Positions 24,551 to 33,452 are shown, numbered from the stretch's first letter. The stretch: 64,000 nucleotides of DNA from Anaerolineales bacterium (GCA_016789305.1 JAEURJ010000007.1:434001-498000); one strand, 5' to 3'. The notes: a model not told the origin generated them from the sequence alone. Translations and numbers: made by a program.

Positions 24551-24578
24551 ATTATCTGCGAAATCGGAGGGATGTCAA
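24551..24578 (-). promoter_or_regulatory. Promoter of the T-box/pheST operon
   Basis: On the minus strand TTGACA, a 16-base spacer, then GATAAT. The predicted start lies a few bases before Stem I of the T-box. Confidence 0.8.
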
Positions 24579-24710
24579 GGCTTGGATTAAGTATGGATGG
24601 GCTGGCAGATTTCGGCCTGCTCTGAACGGTTCCTCCTGGGTAAGAAAGAAGCGATGAAACTATGACATTCATCCATTATCAAGATGACTTCGTCGCTGTA
24701 TGATAATTAG

Positions 24711-25451
24711 ATGCAAACTTCATCTCATGACCCCCTCTTGAACGAAATTCTACATCACACGCAGACCGATCCACACAAACGCGCCTCGGGCCTCTCGGAC
24801 TTTATTCTGGGTGCGCAGGATGGGCTGGTCAACGTCCTTGGCGTGGTGCTGGGCATTGCCGCCGCGACCAATGATGTGCGTGTGGTCCTGGTGGCCGGGC
24901 TTGCAACGACCTTTGCTGAATCCATTTCGATGGGTGCTGTGGCGTTTACGACCACGCTGGCCGATGCGGATCTATATCAAAGCGAGCGCGAGCGCGAATA
25001 CCGGCATATTATCGAAGCTCCCAATCTTGAGACCAAGGAGATTCGTGATATTTATGAAAGCAAGGGATTCAAGGGTGAATTGCTGGATCATATCGTCAAG
25101 ACCATAACCACAAATCAAGATGTGTGGGTGGCGGTGATGATGGCAGAGGAACATCAACTCGCGCCGGTCGATCGAAAGAGCGCCGTCAAGGCCGCGTGGG
25201 TGGTGGGGCTTTCGGCGATCATTGGCTCGCTTGTGCCGATCGCACCGTTCATGTTTCTGTCGGTTGCGACGAGCATGTGGATGTCTGTGTTGGTAACAGC
25301 ATTGACTTTGTTCGCCATCGGTGCCTATAAGGCGCGTATGACGGTGGGCAAGCCCATGCGAAGCGGATTGGAAATGGCTGTGATCGGAACACTCAGTGCG
25401 ATGGCGGGCTATCTGGTGGGGGTGTTGCTCAAGGTCCCCGCTGTCCCCTAG
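24711..25451 (+). CDS. VIT1/CCC1-family metal transporter
   Basis: 246 residues. N-terminal helix region with SDFILGAQDGLVNVLGVVLG (about 27-46), then ATTFAESISMGAVAF, the two metal-binding helices of VIT/CCC1 proteins. The cytosolic segment (about 85-165) has several Glu residues and MMAEEHQLAPVDRKSAVKAA, followed by three C-terminal helices. Members move Fe2+ or Mn2+ out of the cytosol. TATGAT lies six bases before the ATG, suggesting a leaderless mRNA. Its 3' end overlaps the convergent CBS-GAF gene by 23 bases. Confidence 0.9.
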   Translation: MQTSSHDPLLNEILHHTQTDPHKRASGLSDFILGAQDGLVNVLGVVLGIAAATNDVRVVLVAGLATTFAESISMGAVAFTTTLADADLYQSEREREYRHIIEAPNLETKEIRDIYESKGFKGELLDHIVKTITTNQDVWVAVMMAEEHQLAPVDRKSAVKAAWVVGLSAIIGSLVPIAPFMFLSVATSMWMSVLVTALTLFAIGAYKARMTVGKPMRSGLEMAVIGTLSAMAGYLVGVLLKVPAVP

Positions 25452-26433
25452 ATTCATACAATTCCTTATATGCCTGTGCTCGTTTCATTCTATTGGTTAA
25501 ATTGATCAGCAGGGTATTGATGTAGCGGGTGAATACCAGTGTCAGTTCCTTTTCGTTGATCGTAAATGGGGAGAAGGCAAATCTTGAAAGCATGATCAAC
25601 CCGGTAACACCATGTTGAGTCGAAAGCGGGAGCCCCATCCATGAGCGGGTGATGGATGGAGAGTCCACGCTTTTCCATGACGGGACGATACGAACATCCT
25701 CCAGACTTAGGGGTTGATTGATACTGATGATTGAGCGGTAGATGTCATTGCTTTCAAGAGGTTCATTGACGAACTTGACGGTTTGATCACTGCCGAGCAG
25801 GGTGGCGATCTCATTCTGGCCTTGTAAAAGAATGCGGATGTGATGAAAGGGAACGACCAGATTCATACTTTCCAAAATGAGATTTAAAGTGCTCGCGCCC
25901 GCCGTTTCACTGGCAAGGATCGTTTCGATGTTATTCAGTGAACTGATGATTCCGCTCAGGTTGGTGGAGAGCTGCGCCTGTGTGAGCAGAAGGATATACA
26001 TGTCAAGCAGGGAAATATTCCCGTTCTCGTGCTCGACGATGATCGGGTCGTAAATGCTGCTTTCCGAGCGGCTCAAAGCAAGTTTGACCGCCGTGTTAAT
26101 TGAAAGGTGACCTTTGAGGGTAAATGTTTCCACCCCCAATTCCTTTTCCAACTCACCGATCGGCCGCCTAAGAAACAACTCCACTCCGTATCTTTTGCCC
26201 AGTCTTTCGAACATCTTATGACGGGGGATGACCCCGATGAGTTTTTCCTCCTCCAAAATAATGACACCGGGGATCAGTGCATTATTCTGAATATGAGTCG
26301 CGACAGTTTCGGCCATCTCCCGGCTTGAAACCGCATAATCAGACGTCGGCAGGTCCCCGATGCAAACCGGCACAGGGATGTGACCCGTGGGATACACGTT
26401 GAAATAGTGCGGGATGGAAGCCAATTCTCGCAT
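25429..26433 (-). CDS. CBS-pair and GAF-like sensor protein
   Basis: 334 residues. The N-terminal part has two CBS-like repeats (about 35-75 with VIILEEEKLIGVIPRHKMFE, and about 100-150 with YDPIIVEHENGNISLLDMYI). A linker helix leads to a GAF-like domain (about 180-310, ending TGLIMLSRFAFSPFTINEKE). No output enzyme is attached. CBS pairs often bind adenine nucleotides and GAF domains bind small ligands, so it may be an adaptor or sensor. Convergent with, and overlapping, the VIT-type gene. Confidence 0.72.
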   Translation of the reverse strand: MRELASIPHYFNVYPTGHIPVPVCIGDLPTSDYAVSSREMAETVATHIQNNALIPGVIILEEEKLIGVIPRHKMFERLGKRYGVELFLRRPIGELEKELGVETFTLKGHLSINTAVKLALSRSESSIYDPIIVEHENGNISLLDMYILLLTQAQLSTNLSGIISSLNNIETILASETAGASTLNLILESMNLVVPFHHIRILLQGQNEIATLLGSDQTVKFVNEPLESNDIYRSIISINQPLSLEDVRIVPSWKSVDSPSITRSWMGLPLSTQHGVTGLIMLSRFAFSPFTINEKELTLVFTRYINTLLINLTNRMKRAQAYKELYESRGQRGP

Positions 26434-26532
26434 GGTAGGTTGGAGAATTGTATGCTGAAGGTCTTAATCGGTTTTGAAAAGCAGGTTAACAGATGGTAAA
26501 GAAACGGGGTTTGTTTATATCAATTTCATGAA

Positions 26533-27027
26533 TTACCGCATGAAGTAAAGCACACCAAGCGCTGCAATGACCACGCAGAAAAATAAAATAATCCCAGCCA
26601 GGGCCCATTGCAATATGCTTGGGCCGTTGACTTCCTGGGTCGTGGATGGATATTGCTGAGAAGTGATCGGTTGTGAGATCGCCTGCGGTTTCGTCGTCAC
26701 CTGCACGCTGTGGACTTGAGCGGTCACTGGCGGGGAGGTTTTGCTTGCAAGACCAAGCTCCGACAATCTTTCGAAGGCACCCTGCAGTTGTCCACGCATG
26801 TTATCGGGTAATTCGTTGATATTGTTATAGGTCTTTCCATTAATGGTGACATTGCTGTTAACAGCGGTGATTATATTGCCGACCAGATCGCCTTCCAGAA
26901 AATCGGGAAAGCCGTTGCCGTTCTTATCCGCGAACATCGAAGATAGCTGCTCAAAAGCCTGTCGTTCCAGTGCGGGCATTTCCTCGATGCTGTTATAGGT
27001 TTTGCCGTTAAAGGTGATCGTTGCCAT
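26533..27027 (-). CDS. Tail-anchored protein with duplicated NGKTYN motif
   Basis: 164 residues. A short motif occurs twice: ITFNGKTYNSIEEMP (about 4-18) and VTINGKTYNNINELP (about 60-74), each followed by a helix. Between them ADKNGNGFPDFLEG resembles an EF-hand-like Ca-binding loop. A low-complexity Thr/Gln/Pro stretch (about 98-135) leads to a single C-terminal helix (about 138-162), so the soluble part is probably cytosolic and the tail is membrane-anchored. AAGGAG precedes the ATG. Function unknown. Confidence 0.7.
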   Translation of the reverse strand: MATITFNGKTYNSIEEMPALERQAFEQLSSMFADKNGNGFPDFLEGDLVGNIITAVNSNVTINGKTYNNINELPDNMRGQLQGAFERLSELGLASKTSPPVTAQVHSVQVTTKPQAISQPITSQQYPSTTQEVNGPSILQWALAGIILFFCVVIAALGVLYFMR

Positions 27028-27055
27028 GAAAACTCCTTTATTTCAATTGACGAGG

Positions 27056-28561
27056 TTATTTGCTTTTTCTTCTATTCCTGCGTCCACGCACCATCAGGTG
27101 TTCGATCCATGCGGCGAGCGGCTCGGGCGGGGGGTAGTGCTTCACTTCACACAACTCCATGCCGCAGGCTTTCAAAACTCGGTTCGCTGCTTCGAGTCCG
27201 GTTACGCAGGCGCGCTCCAAAAAGAAGGCGGGAACTTCATGCCGCACCCAATCGCCGGCGCAAAAGAAATTTTCCCATCGTGTTTCAATTCCAAGATGTG
27301 TGCCGCGTGTGCCAAGTGCGGGCAATGTATGCGTATCTGCATTGCGCTGCAGGAATGGCGAAATTAAATGTCCCCGCAACTCGGGATAGGCGCGATAAAT
27401 ATCTGTGAGGACATTTGTGATCAATAAAGCATCGGGTTGCGCGAGCACTTCGCGGGGACCGTACACATGCACTTCAATGCACGAGCCGCCCGTTTCATTC
27501 CCCCACGTTTTATATTCATCGTAAATTTGATCGAGCCAGAAAAAATTATGCATCACGAAATCACCGCTGAACATGCCCGCTTCCGGATTCTTGTTCGGTT
27601 TTGCATCAAACCATAGGCGGATGACCGCATGGCCGAGTCCGTGTGGGAAAAATAAATTTTCAGCGGGGAAACTGTTCTTGACGATTGATTCAGCTGCGGG
27701 GGAGTCTGAAGCGAGGATGAGGAATGGAGCAGAGTCAGCGACGGGGAGTCCATCCTGTTCGTAGTGAGCGATCCAATCCCCATCTTTTTTCTCTGCGCGC
27801 TTCACACGTGACTTGAACTTGATCTCGCCTCCGAGACTCAGGATCTTCGCTGCCAATTTTTCGCAGACCTCGCCGCCGCCGTTGGGAAGATATTCAAAGG
27901 CCCACGCATCGCGGCGCATGAGCGTGTAAAAACGTAGAAAGGCGAGGAAGCCTGCCAGAGGAACTTCATCGGGGTCGGTGGACAGGCCGTTGCGCGTGAG
28001 ACCGAAAAACAGCGAACGAAATGCAGGTCCCCATTTTTTTAGCGCATGGCCGAAGGTGAGACCTTCCAACGGCTGGTCTTCGACAAACGGATCGATGCCC
28101 ATCGCCATCACCAGCACGGACCAGACGTTGAAGATCGAAAGCCAGTCGCGCAGCCCAAGCATGGACAAAAACTGCGGCAGCAAAAAAAGTTGAATGTAAT
28201 GAAATGGCGCGGGGATGACGCTGTTGCGGATCACGGAACCGATGCGCACGCGGCTGACGCGATTGCCGACGCGATAGATCCATTGTTCTTCCCTGGCGGA
28301 AATGAAGTTTGAAACCACTTCATGGCGTTGCAGCATGGCACGTAAATTAACATACGAAGACCAGATGCCATGCACGCCATGTTCGGAGGAAAAGGCTTTC
28401 CCCTTGATATTGATTTCACTTTTACCGGAGAGTCTGCCGCCGATGCGTTCATCGGCTTCAAGGATGAGCGGTTTGAGTCTGCGCTCGGCGAGGTGAAGTG
28501 CAGCAGTTAACCCTGCAACCCCGCCGCCGATGATGATCGCGTCGTACTTGTGTTGTGTCAT
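27056..28561 (-). CDS. FAD-dependent oxidoreductase (amine-oxidase/phytoene-desaturase type)
   Basis: 501 residues. The N-terminus has the FAD-binding GGGVAGLTAALHLAE (about 12-26) followed by EADERIGGRLSG (about 35-46). The C-terminal FAD segment reads FFCAGDWVRHEVPAFFLERA (about 435-455). This architecture is shared by flavin amine oxidases, carotenoid desaturases and squalene-type oxidoreductases. No carotenoid or hopanoid gene is adjacent, so the substrate is open. TATAAT lies eight bases before the ATG. The HD-GYP gene lies just upstream on the same strand. Confidence 0.85.
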   Translation of the reverse strand: MTQHKYDAIIIGGGVAGLTAALHLAERRLKPLILEADERIGGRLSGKSEINIKGKAFSSEHGVHGIWSSYVNLRAMLQRHEVVSNFISAREEQWIYRVGNRVSRVRIGSVIRNSVIPAPFHYIQLFLLPQFLSMLGLRDWLSIFNVWSVLVMAMGIDPFVEDQPLEGLTFGHALKKWGPAFRSLFFGLTRNGLSTDPDEVPLAGFLAFLRFYTLMRRDAWAFEYLPNGGGEVCEKLAAKILSLGGEIKFKSRVKRAEKKDGDWIAHYEQDGLPVADSAPFLILASDSPAAESIVKNSFPAENLFFPHGLGHAVIRLWFDAKPNKNPEAGMFSGDFVMHNFFWLDQIYDEYKTWGNETGGSCIEVHVYGPREVLAQPDALLITNVLTDIYRAYPELRGHLISPFLQRNADTHTLPALGTRGTHLGIETRWENFFCAGDWVRHEVPAFFLERACVTGLEAANRVLKACGMELCEVKHYPPPEPLAAWIEHLMVRGRRNRRKSK

Positions 28562-28570
28562 TGAGACGGA

Positions 28571-30868
28571 TTATATCTTTTTGTGGTCCCTTTGCTCGAT
28601 GAGTTGGATGAACTTTTCGACCACATGCGGGTCAAAATGTTTTCCCGATTCTTCCTGGATGTAGGCGATGGCTTTTTCGTGAGTCCATGCGGCCCGGTAG
28701 GGACGGTCGCTGGTGATGGCGTCCCACACGTCAACCACGGCAAAGATGCGCGCGGCCAGCGGAATCTCTTCGCCTTTCAGTCCGCGTGGATAGCCTGTGC
28801 CGTCCCATTTTTCGTGATGACAATAGGGGATATCCAATGCCTGATGCAGATATTTAATGGGTTGGAGCATTTCATACGCGAAGACCGGGTGCCGCTTCAT
28901 CTGGATCCATTCGTCGGCTTCAAGGGACGTTTCCTTGAGCAGAATGCGGTCTGGCACACCCATTTTGCCGATATCGTGAAGCAAACCGCCGCGGCGGATA
29001 TGCAATAATTCGTCGTCTGTAAAGCCGAACGATTTTGCCAACTCGAGTGTCAACTCGGTGACGCGGCGTGTATGGCCTTCGGTTTCCTTGTCGCGCAAAT
29101 CCAGCGCGTACGACCAGCCCTCAATGGTGGAGTCGTATGCTCTGGAAAGTTCATCATTGGTGTTTTGCAGGTCGTCGAACAGCGTTGCGTTCTCGATGGC
29201 AATGGCGGCCTGCCCGGCAAGAGTCTCCAAAAAGCCAAGCCATTCATCGTCAGGGTCGAGCAGCGAACGGTGGAATACCTCGATCACCCCTTTGACCTTT
29301 CTCTGCGCCAGCAGGGGGGTTGCATAAAAAGTGACAAAGCCTTCCTTCGCGAGCGCGGCGGCGTTGAGCAAATTCTTTGGGTCGGTTTGCAGATCGCGCA
29401 CATACACAGTTTGTTGGGACTCTGCCGTGCGCCCGGCCATTCCCTCTCCGAGTTTCAGGTTGGTGAAACGCAACGCCGAGTCTTGAAATCCGATGCTGGC
29501 GGAAAATTCAAGCTCCTGTTTGGATTCGTCGAACAACAGGATCGCCGCCGCATCGACTTCCAGTTCGTCGATGATCTTCTCAAGGAGTATGTTAAGCGTT
29601 TCATTCAGATCGTGATTGCTGACGATGGAGGTGTCGATGACGCGTAATGCCTGCAGGTTTTTGAGCCTGCGTTGGGCATCCTTGTACAGGCGTGTGTTGA
29701 CGATGGCCAGCGCAGCCTGGTCTGCGAGGCCTTTCAACAAAAACAATTCGCCTTCCGTGAAATTGCGCGGTTCGCTGTGAGCGAAAACAACAAGACTGCC
29801 GATCAATTCGTGCTCGTATTCCATATTTGCAACAGCCATGGAGTGAAGATTTAGTTTTTTGAATGCTTCGAGATAGGAAACTGTGGGCACGGTTTGCAGG
29901 TCTGATATGGCAAACACTGCACCAAGTTGGTTAACTGTTTGGTCGTACCTGCTTTTGGGAAGCGGTGGAATTTCTTTCAATTGTTTTTGTGTGACCCCCT
30001 TGCCGGTTACAGGCTGGAGCACATCCTGTTCCCGTTGATACAACGATACGATCGCAACCGATGTATTCAGTGCGTAGGTTGTTTCTTCCGCAAGGGTTTC
30101 AAGCAGGGTATCGAGATCGAGCTGCGCATTGAGCTTTCCCGCCACACGCAGCAGGGATTTGGTCCGCGCCGCTTCATGGCGGCTGTGTCTTTCCTTCTCG
30201 GCGAGTTCCTTGCGGCGGTCCTGTTCCAGCAGGTTGCGGTGACGGGTTGTGACGAGCAGGAGAATCGACGTGGCGAAGATAAAGCTGAATGGGCCGATCA
30301 GAATATCGTTAAGCGTGACCGCGTCCGTCGTCAATGGGAAGAGTAACAAGGCCAGCAGGGTCGCAGAGATCAGGATGAGGATCTCGCGCAGACTCAGGTA
30401 CAAGCTGCCCAGCCACAAGGGCAGGATCAAAAAATCGAACAGTCCTCCCAAAACCCCTTTCGGTTCGACCCAACCTGCAAGCAAACACCCCGCTGTGGAA
30501 ACGATCAATGCCAGCCGCGCGGCGAGGCGGACGTGACGTGTGCGGCTGATGAAATAGATGATCCCCAAAAGAAAAACACCCCCAAAGGTTTGGCGATAGC
30601 CTGTGTAGTTTTCCCAATCGATATAGTTAATGGTGACCAGTTCAACGAGGGTGGCGACCACCATGATGGTCAACAAAAAAGCGGAGAGCAGCGCGGCTTG
30701 ACGACGTTTGTCCCGTCCTTCAACAAGCGAAGAAGGCGAGAGGAACCAACGCCATAGAGTGTGTCCCATTGTTCGTGCGAAAGATTTGCTACTCATAAAG
30801 AATACTATTCCACGCAAATGTATGGACAATATTCTCTCAATCATACTACTCTTATGCATCCCCCTCAT
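28571..30868 (-). CDS. Membrane GAF-GAF-HD-GYP phosphodiesterase
   Basis: 765 residues as drawn; a start at 30796 (MSSKSF) is equally possible, and neither has a clear ribosome-binding site. N-terminal membrane region of about six helices (about 45-220), a short coiled-coil, GAF 1 (about 255-390), GAF 2 (about 410-560), then HD-GYP (about 575-755) with GGLLHDIGKMGVPDRIL, HHEKWDGTGYPRGLKG and DVWDAITSDRPYR. HD and GYP residues are intact, so it probably cleaves cyclic di-GMP in response to ligands sensed by GAF or the membrane part. The signal is unknown. Confidence 0.92.
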   Translation of the reverse strand: MRGMHKSSMIERILSIHLRGIVFFMSSKSFARTMGHTLWRWFLSPSSLVEGRDKRRQAALLSAFLLTIMVVATLVELVTINYIDWENYTGYRQTFGGVFLLGIIYFISRTRHVRLAARLALIVSTAGCLLAGWVEPKGVLGGLFDFLILPLWLGSLYLSLREILILISATLLALLLFPLTTDAVTLNDILIGPFSFIFATSILLLVTTRHRNLLEQDRRKELAEKERHSRHEAARTKSLLRVAGKLNAQLDLDTLLETLAEETTYALNTSVAIVSLYQREQDVLQPVTGKGVTQKQLKEIPPLPKSRYDQTVNQLGAVFAISDLQTVPTVSYLEAFKKLNLHSMAVANMEYEHELIGSLVVFAHSEPRNFTEGELFLLKGLADQAALAIVNTRLYKDAQRRLKNLQALRVIDTSIVSNHDLNETLNILLEKIIDELEVDAAAILLFDESKQELEFSASIGFQDSALRFTNLKLGEGMAGRTAESQQTVYVRDLQTDPKNLLNAAALAKEGFVTFYATPLLAQRKVKGVIEVFHRSLLDPDDEWLGFLETLAGQAAIAIENATLFDDLQNTNDELSRAYDSTIEGWSYALDLRDKETEGHTRRVTELTLELAKSFGFTDDELLHIRRGGLLHDIGKMGVPDRILLKETSLEADEWIQMKRHPVFAYEMLQPIKYLHQALDIPYCHHEKWDGTGYPRGLKGEEIPLAARIFAVVDVWDAITSDRPYRAAWTHEKAIAYIQEESGKHFDPHVVEKFIQLIEQRDHKKI

Positions 30869-30884
30869 GATTTTATGATGACAA

Positions 30885-31769
30885 TTATGTTAACTTCGCA
30901 AATGCGCGGACCGGGAACGTGCCCGCCCCTTTGAATTTTGGCGGCACGGCGGTGAAGGTGAAGCCTTCATCGGGAACGTTCTCCAGATTGCACAAATGCT
31001 CGGCGATGACGATCTCTTCGCGCAGCAAAGTGGAATGGACGGGCCTTGTGTTCCCGCGCGTATCGTCGATGTTGTGTGAGTCGATGCCGACAAGCTTGAC
31101 GCCGCATCCCTTTAGATAGACCGCTGCATCATCGGTGAGGAACGGGTGGTTTTCGTAGTATTTGTCCGTGGCCCAATGTTCTGCCCACCCGGTATGGACG
31201 AGGACCGCACGGTTACGCAGTTCCCTGCCTTTGAAGGCTTCGGCCGTGATCGCCAATCCCTTTTTATGATCCGCGCGGACCACGATGCCTTCGAGGTCTG
31301 CAAAACTTTCGATCATCACTTCGGACAAGTCTTTACCGTCTTCATAGCGGTGAAATGGACAATCGACATACGTTCCGGTATTCGTCACCATCTCGATCTT
31401 GCCGATCTGAAATTCCGTGCCTGCGGCATAGCGGCTCCGCGAGTCTTCGCGGCTGAGGAAGTCGCAGATGATCGGCGCGGGCAGGCCTTTGTAGGTGACC
31501 AGTCCATCGTGGATCACATGGCTCAAGTCAATATAAGCTGGGTCAGTGGGTGAGTTGATAGACGTGCGCTTGTGGGCTTCGCTGATGATCTTCTTGTTCA
31601 AGATGCGCACTTCGCCCACCATTAACAGGCGCATATCTGCCACGATGTAATCGGCAAGGGCTTTATCTTCGATATCGTCCCCGTCGATATCCAGGCGAAA
31701 ATCCTGCCCCTGAATTCCGCCGCCGTTGGTGAAGTCGATTTCAAAATCAAATTGTACGCGTTTGGACAT
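30885..31769 (-). CDS. Cyclase-family (kynurenine-formamidase-like) hydrolase
   Basis: 294 residues. After an N-terminal extension (about 1-75) the cyclase domain (PF04199 type) begins with IDLSHVIHDGLVTYKGLPAP. The metal motif normally HTGTHxDxPxHF reads NTGTYVDCPFHRY here (about 135-147): the first two His positions are Asn and Tyr, while Asp, Pro and the last His remain. GWAEHW and GIDSHNIDD follow as in the family. Members are Mn or Zn amidohydrolases; the altered ligands question the usual metal site. AAGGAG precedes the ATG. Confidence 0.85.
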   Translation of the reverse strand: MSKRVQFDFEIDFTNGGGIQGQDFRLDIDGDDIEDKALADYIVADMRLLMVGEVRILNKKIISEAHKRTSINSPTDPAYIDLSHVIHDGLVTYKGLPAPIICDFLSREDSRSRYAAGTEFQIGKIEMVTNTGTYVDCPFHRYEDGKDLSEVMIESFADLEGIVVRADHKKGLAITAEAFKGRELRNRAVLVHTGWAEHWATDKYYENHPFLTDDAAVYLKGCGVKLVGIDSHNIDDTRGNTRPVHSTLLREEIVIAEHLCNLENVPDEGFTFTAVPPKFKGAGTFPVRAFAKLT

Positions 31770-31781
31770 GTCATAAGCTCC

Positions 31782-32513
31782 TTATAATTCCGAGTCGATT
31801 TCAACAGGTATGCATTCAATAAAGTCATCTTTAATCAATAAGCCAACGAGTTCGGTACTTCCGCCAAAAAATGAAAAATCAATATCAAAGTCAACAGCAA
31901 GACACCAATCTCGATTTATGCCCCACCAATAAATTTGGGTGCCAGGAAGTAGTAGTCTGGTGCTTATTCTTGCTAAACCTGATGAAAGATTTGATTTGTA
32001 TATGCGTTGGTGAATGTTGTCTATGTCTTCGTAATCAATGTAAGAAACGAAATAGTCTTTACTTTTCGCATGTCTTGATAAAAGCTTCGATAATTGACTT
32101 TCCACTTCAGTTGAAAGATCGCCCTCTCTTCCGCTATTCACATAACGAATTGGCCACGAATAACTAAATAGATCATATACAGAAATTTGAGGAGTAAAAC
32201 TAACTCCTTGTAAATTTGTCAATTCCTTCCAGAACATTCTTTGTGCCTTGAAATTGGCTTCTGGAAAAGCTTCCCGATTGCCTAGAACCTCCATTTCTTC
32301 ATCATCTTTTTCTCTATCCATATCAGCGTAGGTACGCAAGTCGTCAGCATAATCTAAATCCAAATAAACGGGTGGCAGGATTTTACAATAAGCAGAGAAA
32401 CCTTTTGGAATTGCATGCCATACTCGAATATGATCTTCTTTTGGATGTTCCGTTATTTTTTCTAATTGCTCTTCGATCCAACTGTATTTTGAAAGATCAT
32501 GTATCTCTTCCAT
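31782..32513 (-). CDS. AT-rich orphan protein
   Basis: 243 residues from the ATG at 32513; a TTG start at 32561 would add 16. Rich in Asp, Glu and aromatic residues, with no signal peptide or membrane helix. The C-terminal segment WCLAVDFDIDFSFFGGSTEL followed by a strand-rich acidic end vaguely recalls small immunity-type proteins, but I do not recognise a family. The gene is much more AT-rich than its surroundings and is followed 12 bases later by the cyclase gene. Probably acquired by transfer. Confidence 0.6.
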   Translation of the reverse strand: MEEIHDLSKYSWIEEQLEKITEHPKEDHIRVWHAIPKGFSAYCKILPPVYLDLDYADDLRTYADMDREKDDEEMEVLGNREAFPEANFKAQRMFWKELTNLQGVSFTPQISVYDLFSYSWPIRYVNSGREGDLSTEVESQLSKLLSRHAKSKDYFVSYIDYEDIDNIHQRIYKSNLSSGLARISTRLLLPGTQIYWWGINRDWCLAVDFDIDFSFFGGSTELVGLLIKDDFIECIPVEIDSEL

Positions 32514-32610
32514 TATCTTGTTAAAGTCCTTTCCCTTTGTCGTATTTATCGTCTTTTCCAACTTTACAGCCTTATCGCTGTTTCTTCAAGGCTTTTCTTG
32601 TTCTGCATGT

Positions 32611-32735
32611 GTGTCACCCTGAAGGAGTGTTCTTCGCGACTGACACATGCACCGAAGTGCGGATGTAATGCGGTGAGGGTCTCTACCGTAATGATAGAGA
32701 TGCTTCGGGGCAAAGAGCGCCCCTCAACATGACAC
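32611..32735. repeat. Large composite hairpin repeat with GTGTCA ends
   Basis: The left end GTGTCACCCTGAAGGAG pairs imperfectly with the right end CCCCTCAACATGACAC. Inner dyads include GGGTCTCTACCG near GATAGAGAT. It is of the widespread TGTCATCCTGA-type intergenic repeat class (family knowledge). It fills the gap between the AT-rich orphan and the HU-related gene. Confidence 0.7.
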
Positions 32736-32746
32736 GTCCGTATTAT

Positions 32747-32777
32747 GCTCTGTCGGGGGCTTAGCCCCCGACAGAGC
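32747..32777. repeat. REP-like palindrome, family 1
   Basis: Perfect 14-bp arms GCTCTGTCGGGGGC and GCCCCCGACAGAGC with loop TTA. Same sequence as the copy at 35661. It lies 11 bases after the HU-related gene's stop and could also terminate it. Confidence 0.92.
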
Positions 32778-32787
32778 AATAGAGCAA

Positions 32788-33183
32788 TTATTCCTCCACC
32801 GGGTCTTCCGGATGCTCGGCATTCCACTTCGCCACCAACTCCTCCGTGGACTTGCCGATATTGGCCTTGTTCAGGATCGTTGCATAAAGTTTCGTGCCGT
32901 TCAACTCATTTAGCATTTCTATTTCAGGGCGGAAGAGAATGTCCACGCTGCCATCGAGGCGCAGGGTGGGGGTGAAGGTGCCCAAGCCATCGATCTTGAC
33001 GGCCTGCCCGTGGCGATGGGCATCCAGGATCGTATCGCGCAGTTCGTAGACACTGAATCGAATCTCGCCTTCGTTCAACCCTGTCCGCTGGGCGATGGAT
33101 TCAACCACCTGCGCCGTCTGCATCGTGCGCATTCGTTTGAATTCGGGGCGGTATTTGCGTATGACCGTGATCTTCTTTGCCAT
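32788..33183 (-). CDS. HU-related DNA-binding protein
   Basis: 131 residues. The middle resembles the HU/IHF fold: TAQVVESIAQRTGLNEGEIR helices, then a beta arm VKIDGLGTFTPTLR containing the IxxxGxGxF signature, and a basic N-terminus MAKKITVIRKYRPEFKRM. It resembles the HU-related group best known from Bacteroidota and also seen elsewhere. The acidic C-terminal tail NAEHPEDPVEE is its own feature. TGGAGGA precedes the ATG. A decayed copy of its C-terminus occurs at 7577-7684. Confidence 0.85.
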   Translation of the reverse strand: MAKKITVIRKYRPEFKRMRTMQTAQVVESIAQRTGLNEGEIRFSVYELRDTILDAHRHGQAVKIDGLGTFTPTLRLDGSVDILFRPEIEMLNELNGTKLYATILNKANIGKSTEELVAKWNAEHPEDPVEE

Positions 33184-33234
33184 GATTCCTCCAGTTTTAG
33201 CCAGGCAAAAGGAACTTTCCCTGCTTATTGTAGC

Positions 33235-33318
33235 AAAAGCTCGCCGAGAAACATTAAAAGGTCGGCGAGCTTTTAAATTATCTCGGCGAGAAAATTAAAT
33301 ATCTCGCCGAGATAATTT
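33235..33318. repeat. Two successive palindromes with CTCGCCGAG core upstream of the HU-related gene
   Basis: First dyad: AAAAGCTCGCCGA with TCGGCGAGCTTTT (33235-33274). Second: AAATTATCTCGGCGAGA with TCTCGCCGAGATAATTT (33275-33318), followed by a T run and a third half-site CTTGGCGAGATATT (33324-33337). They lie 50-150 bases before the HU-related start. Autoregulatory binding sites or attenuator-like hairpins are possible. The rest of 33338-33452 shows one weak dyad (CCGCCTGAAGCGCGGG) and nothing else I recognise. Confidence 0.8.
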
Positions 33319-33452
33319 TTTTTCTTGGCGAGATATTCCATTTTCCACAGGGCAATTTCCGGTTTTCCCGCCTGAAGCGCGGGATTCCCCAGCTTGAAAT
33401 TCGGAGTCCCTTGCTGGGATTTTTGGGGGACATACATGAGCCACCCGCATCC

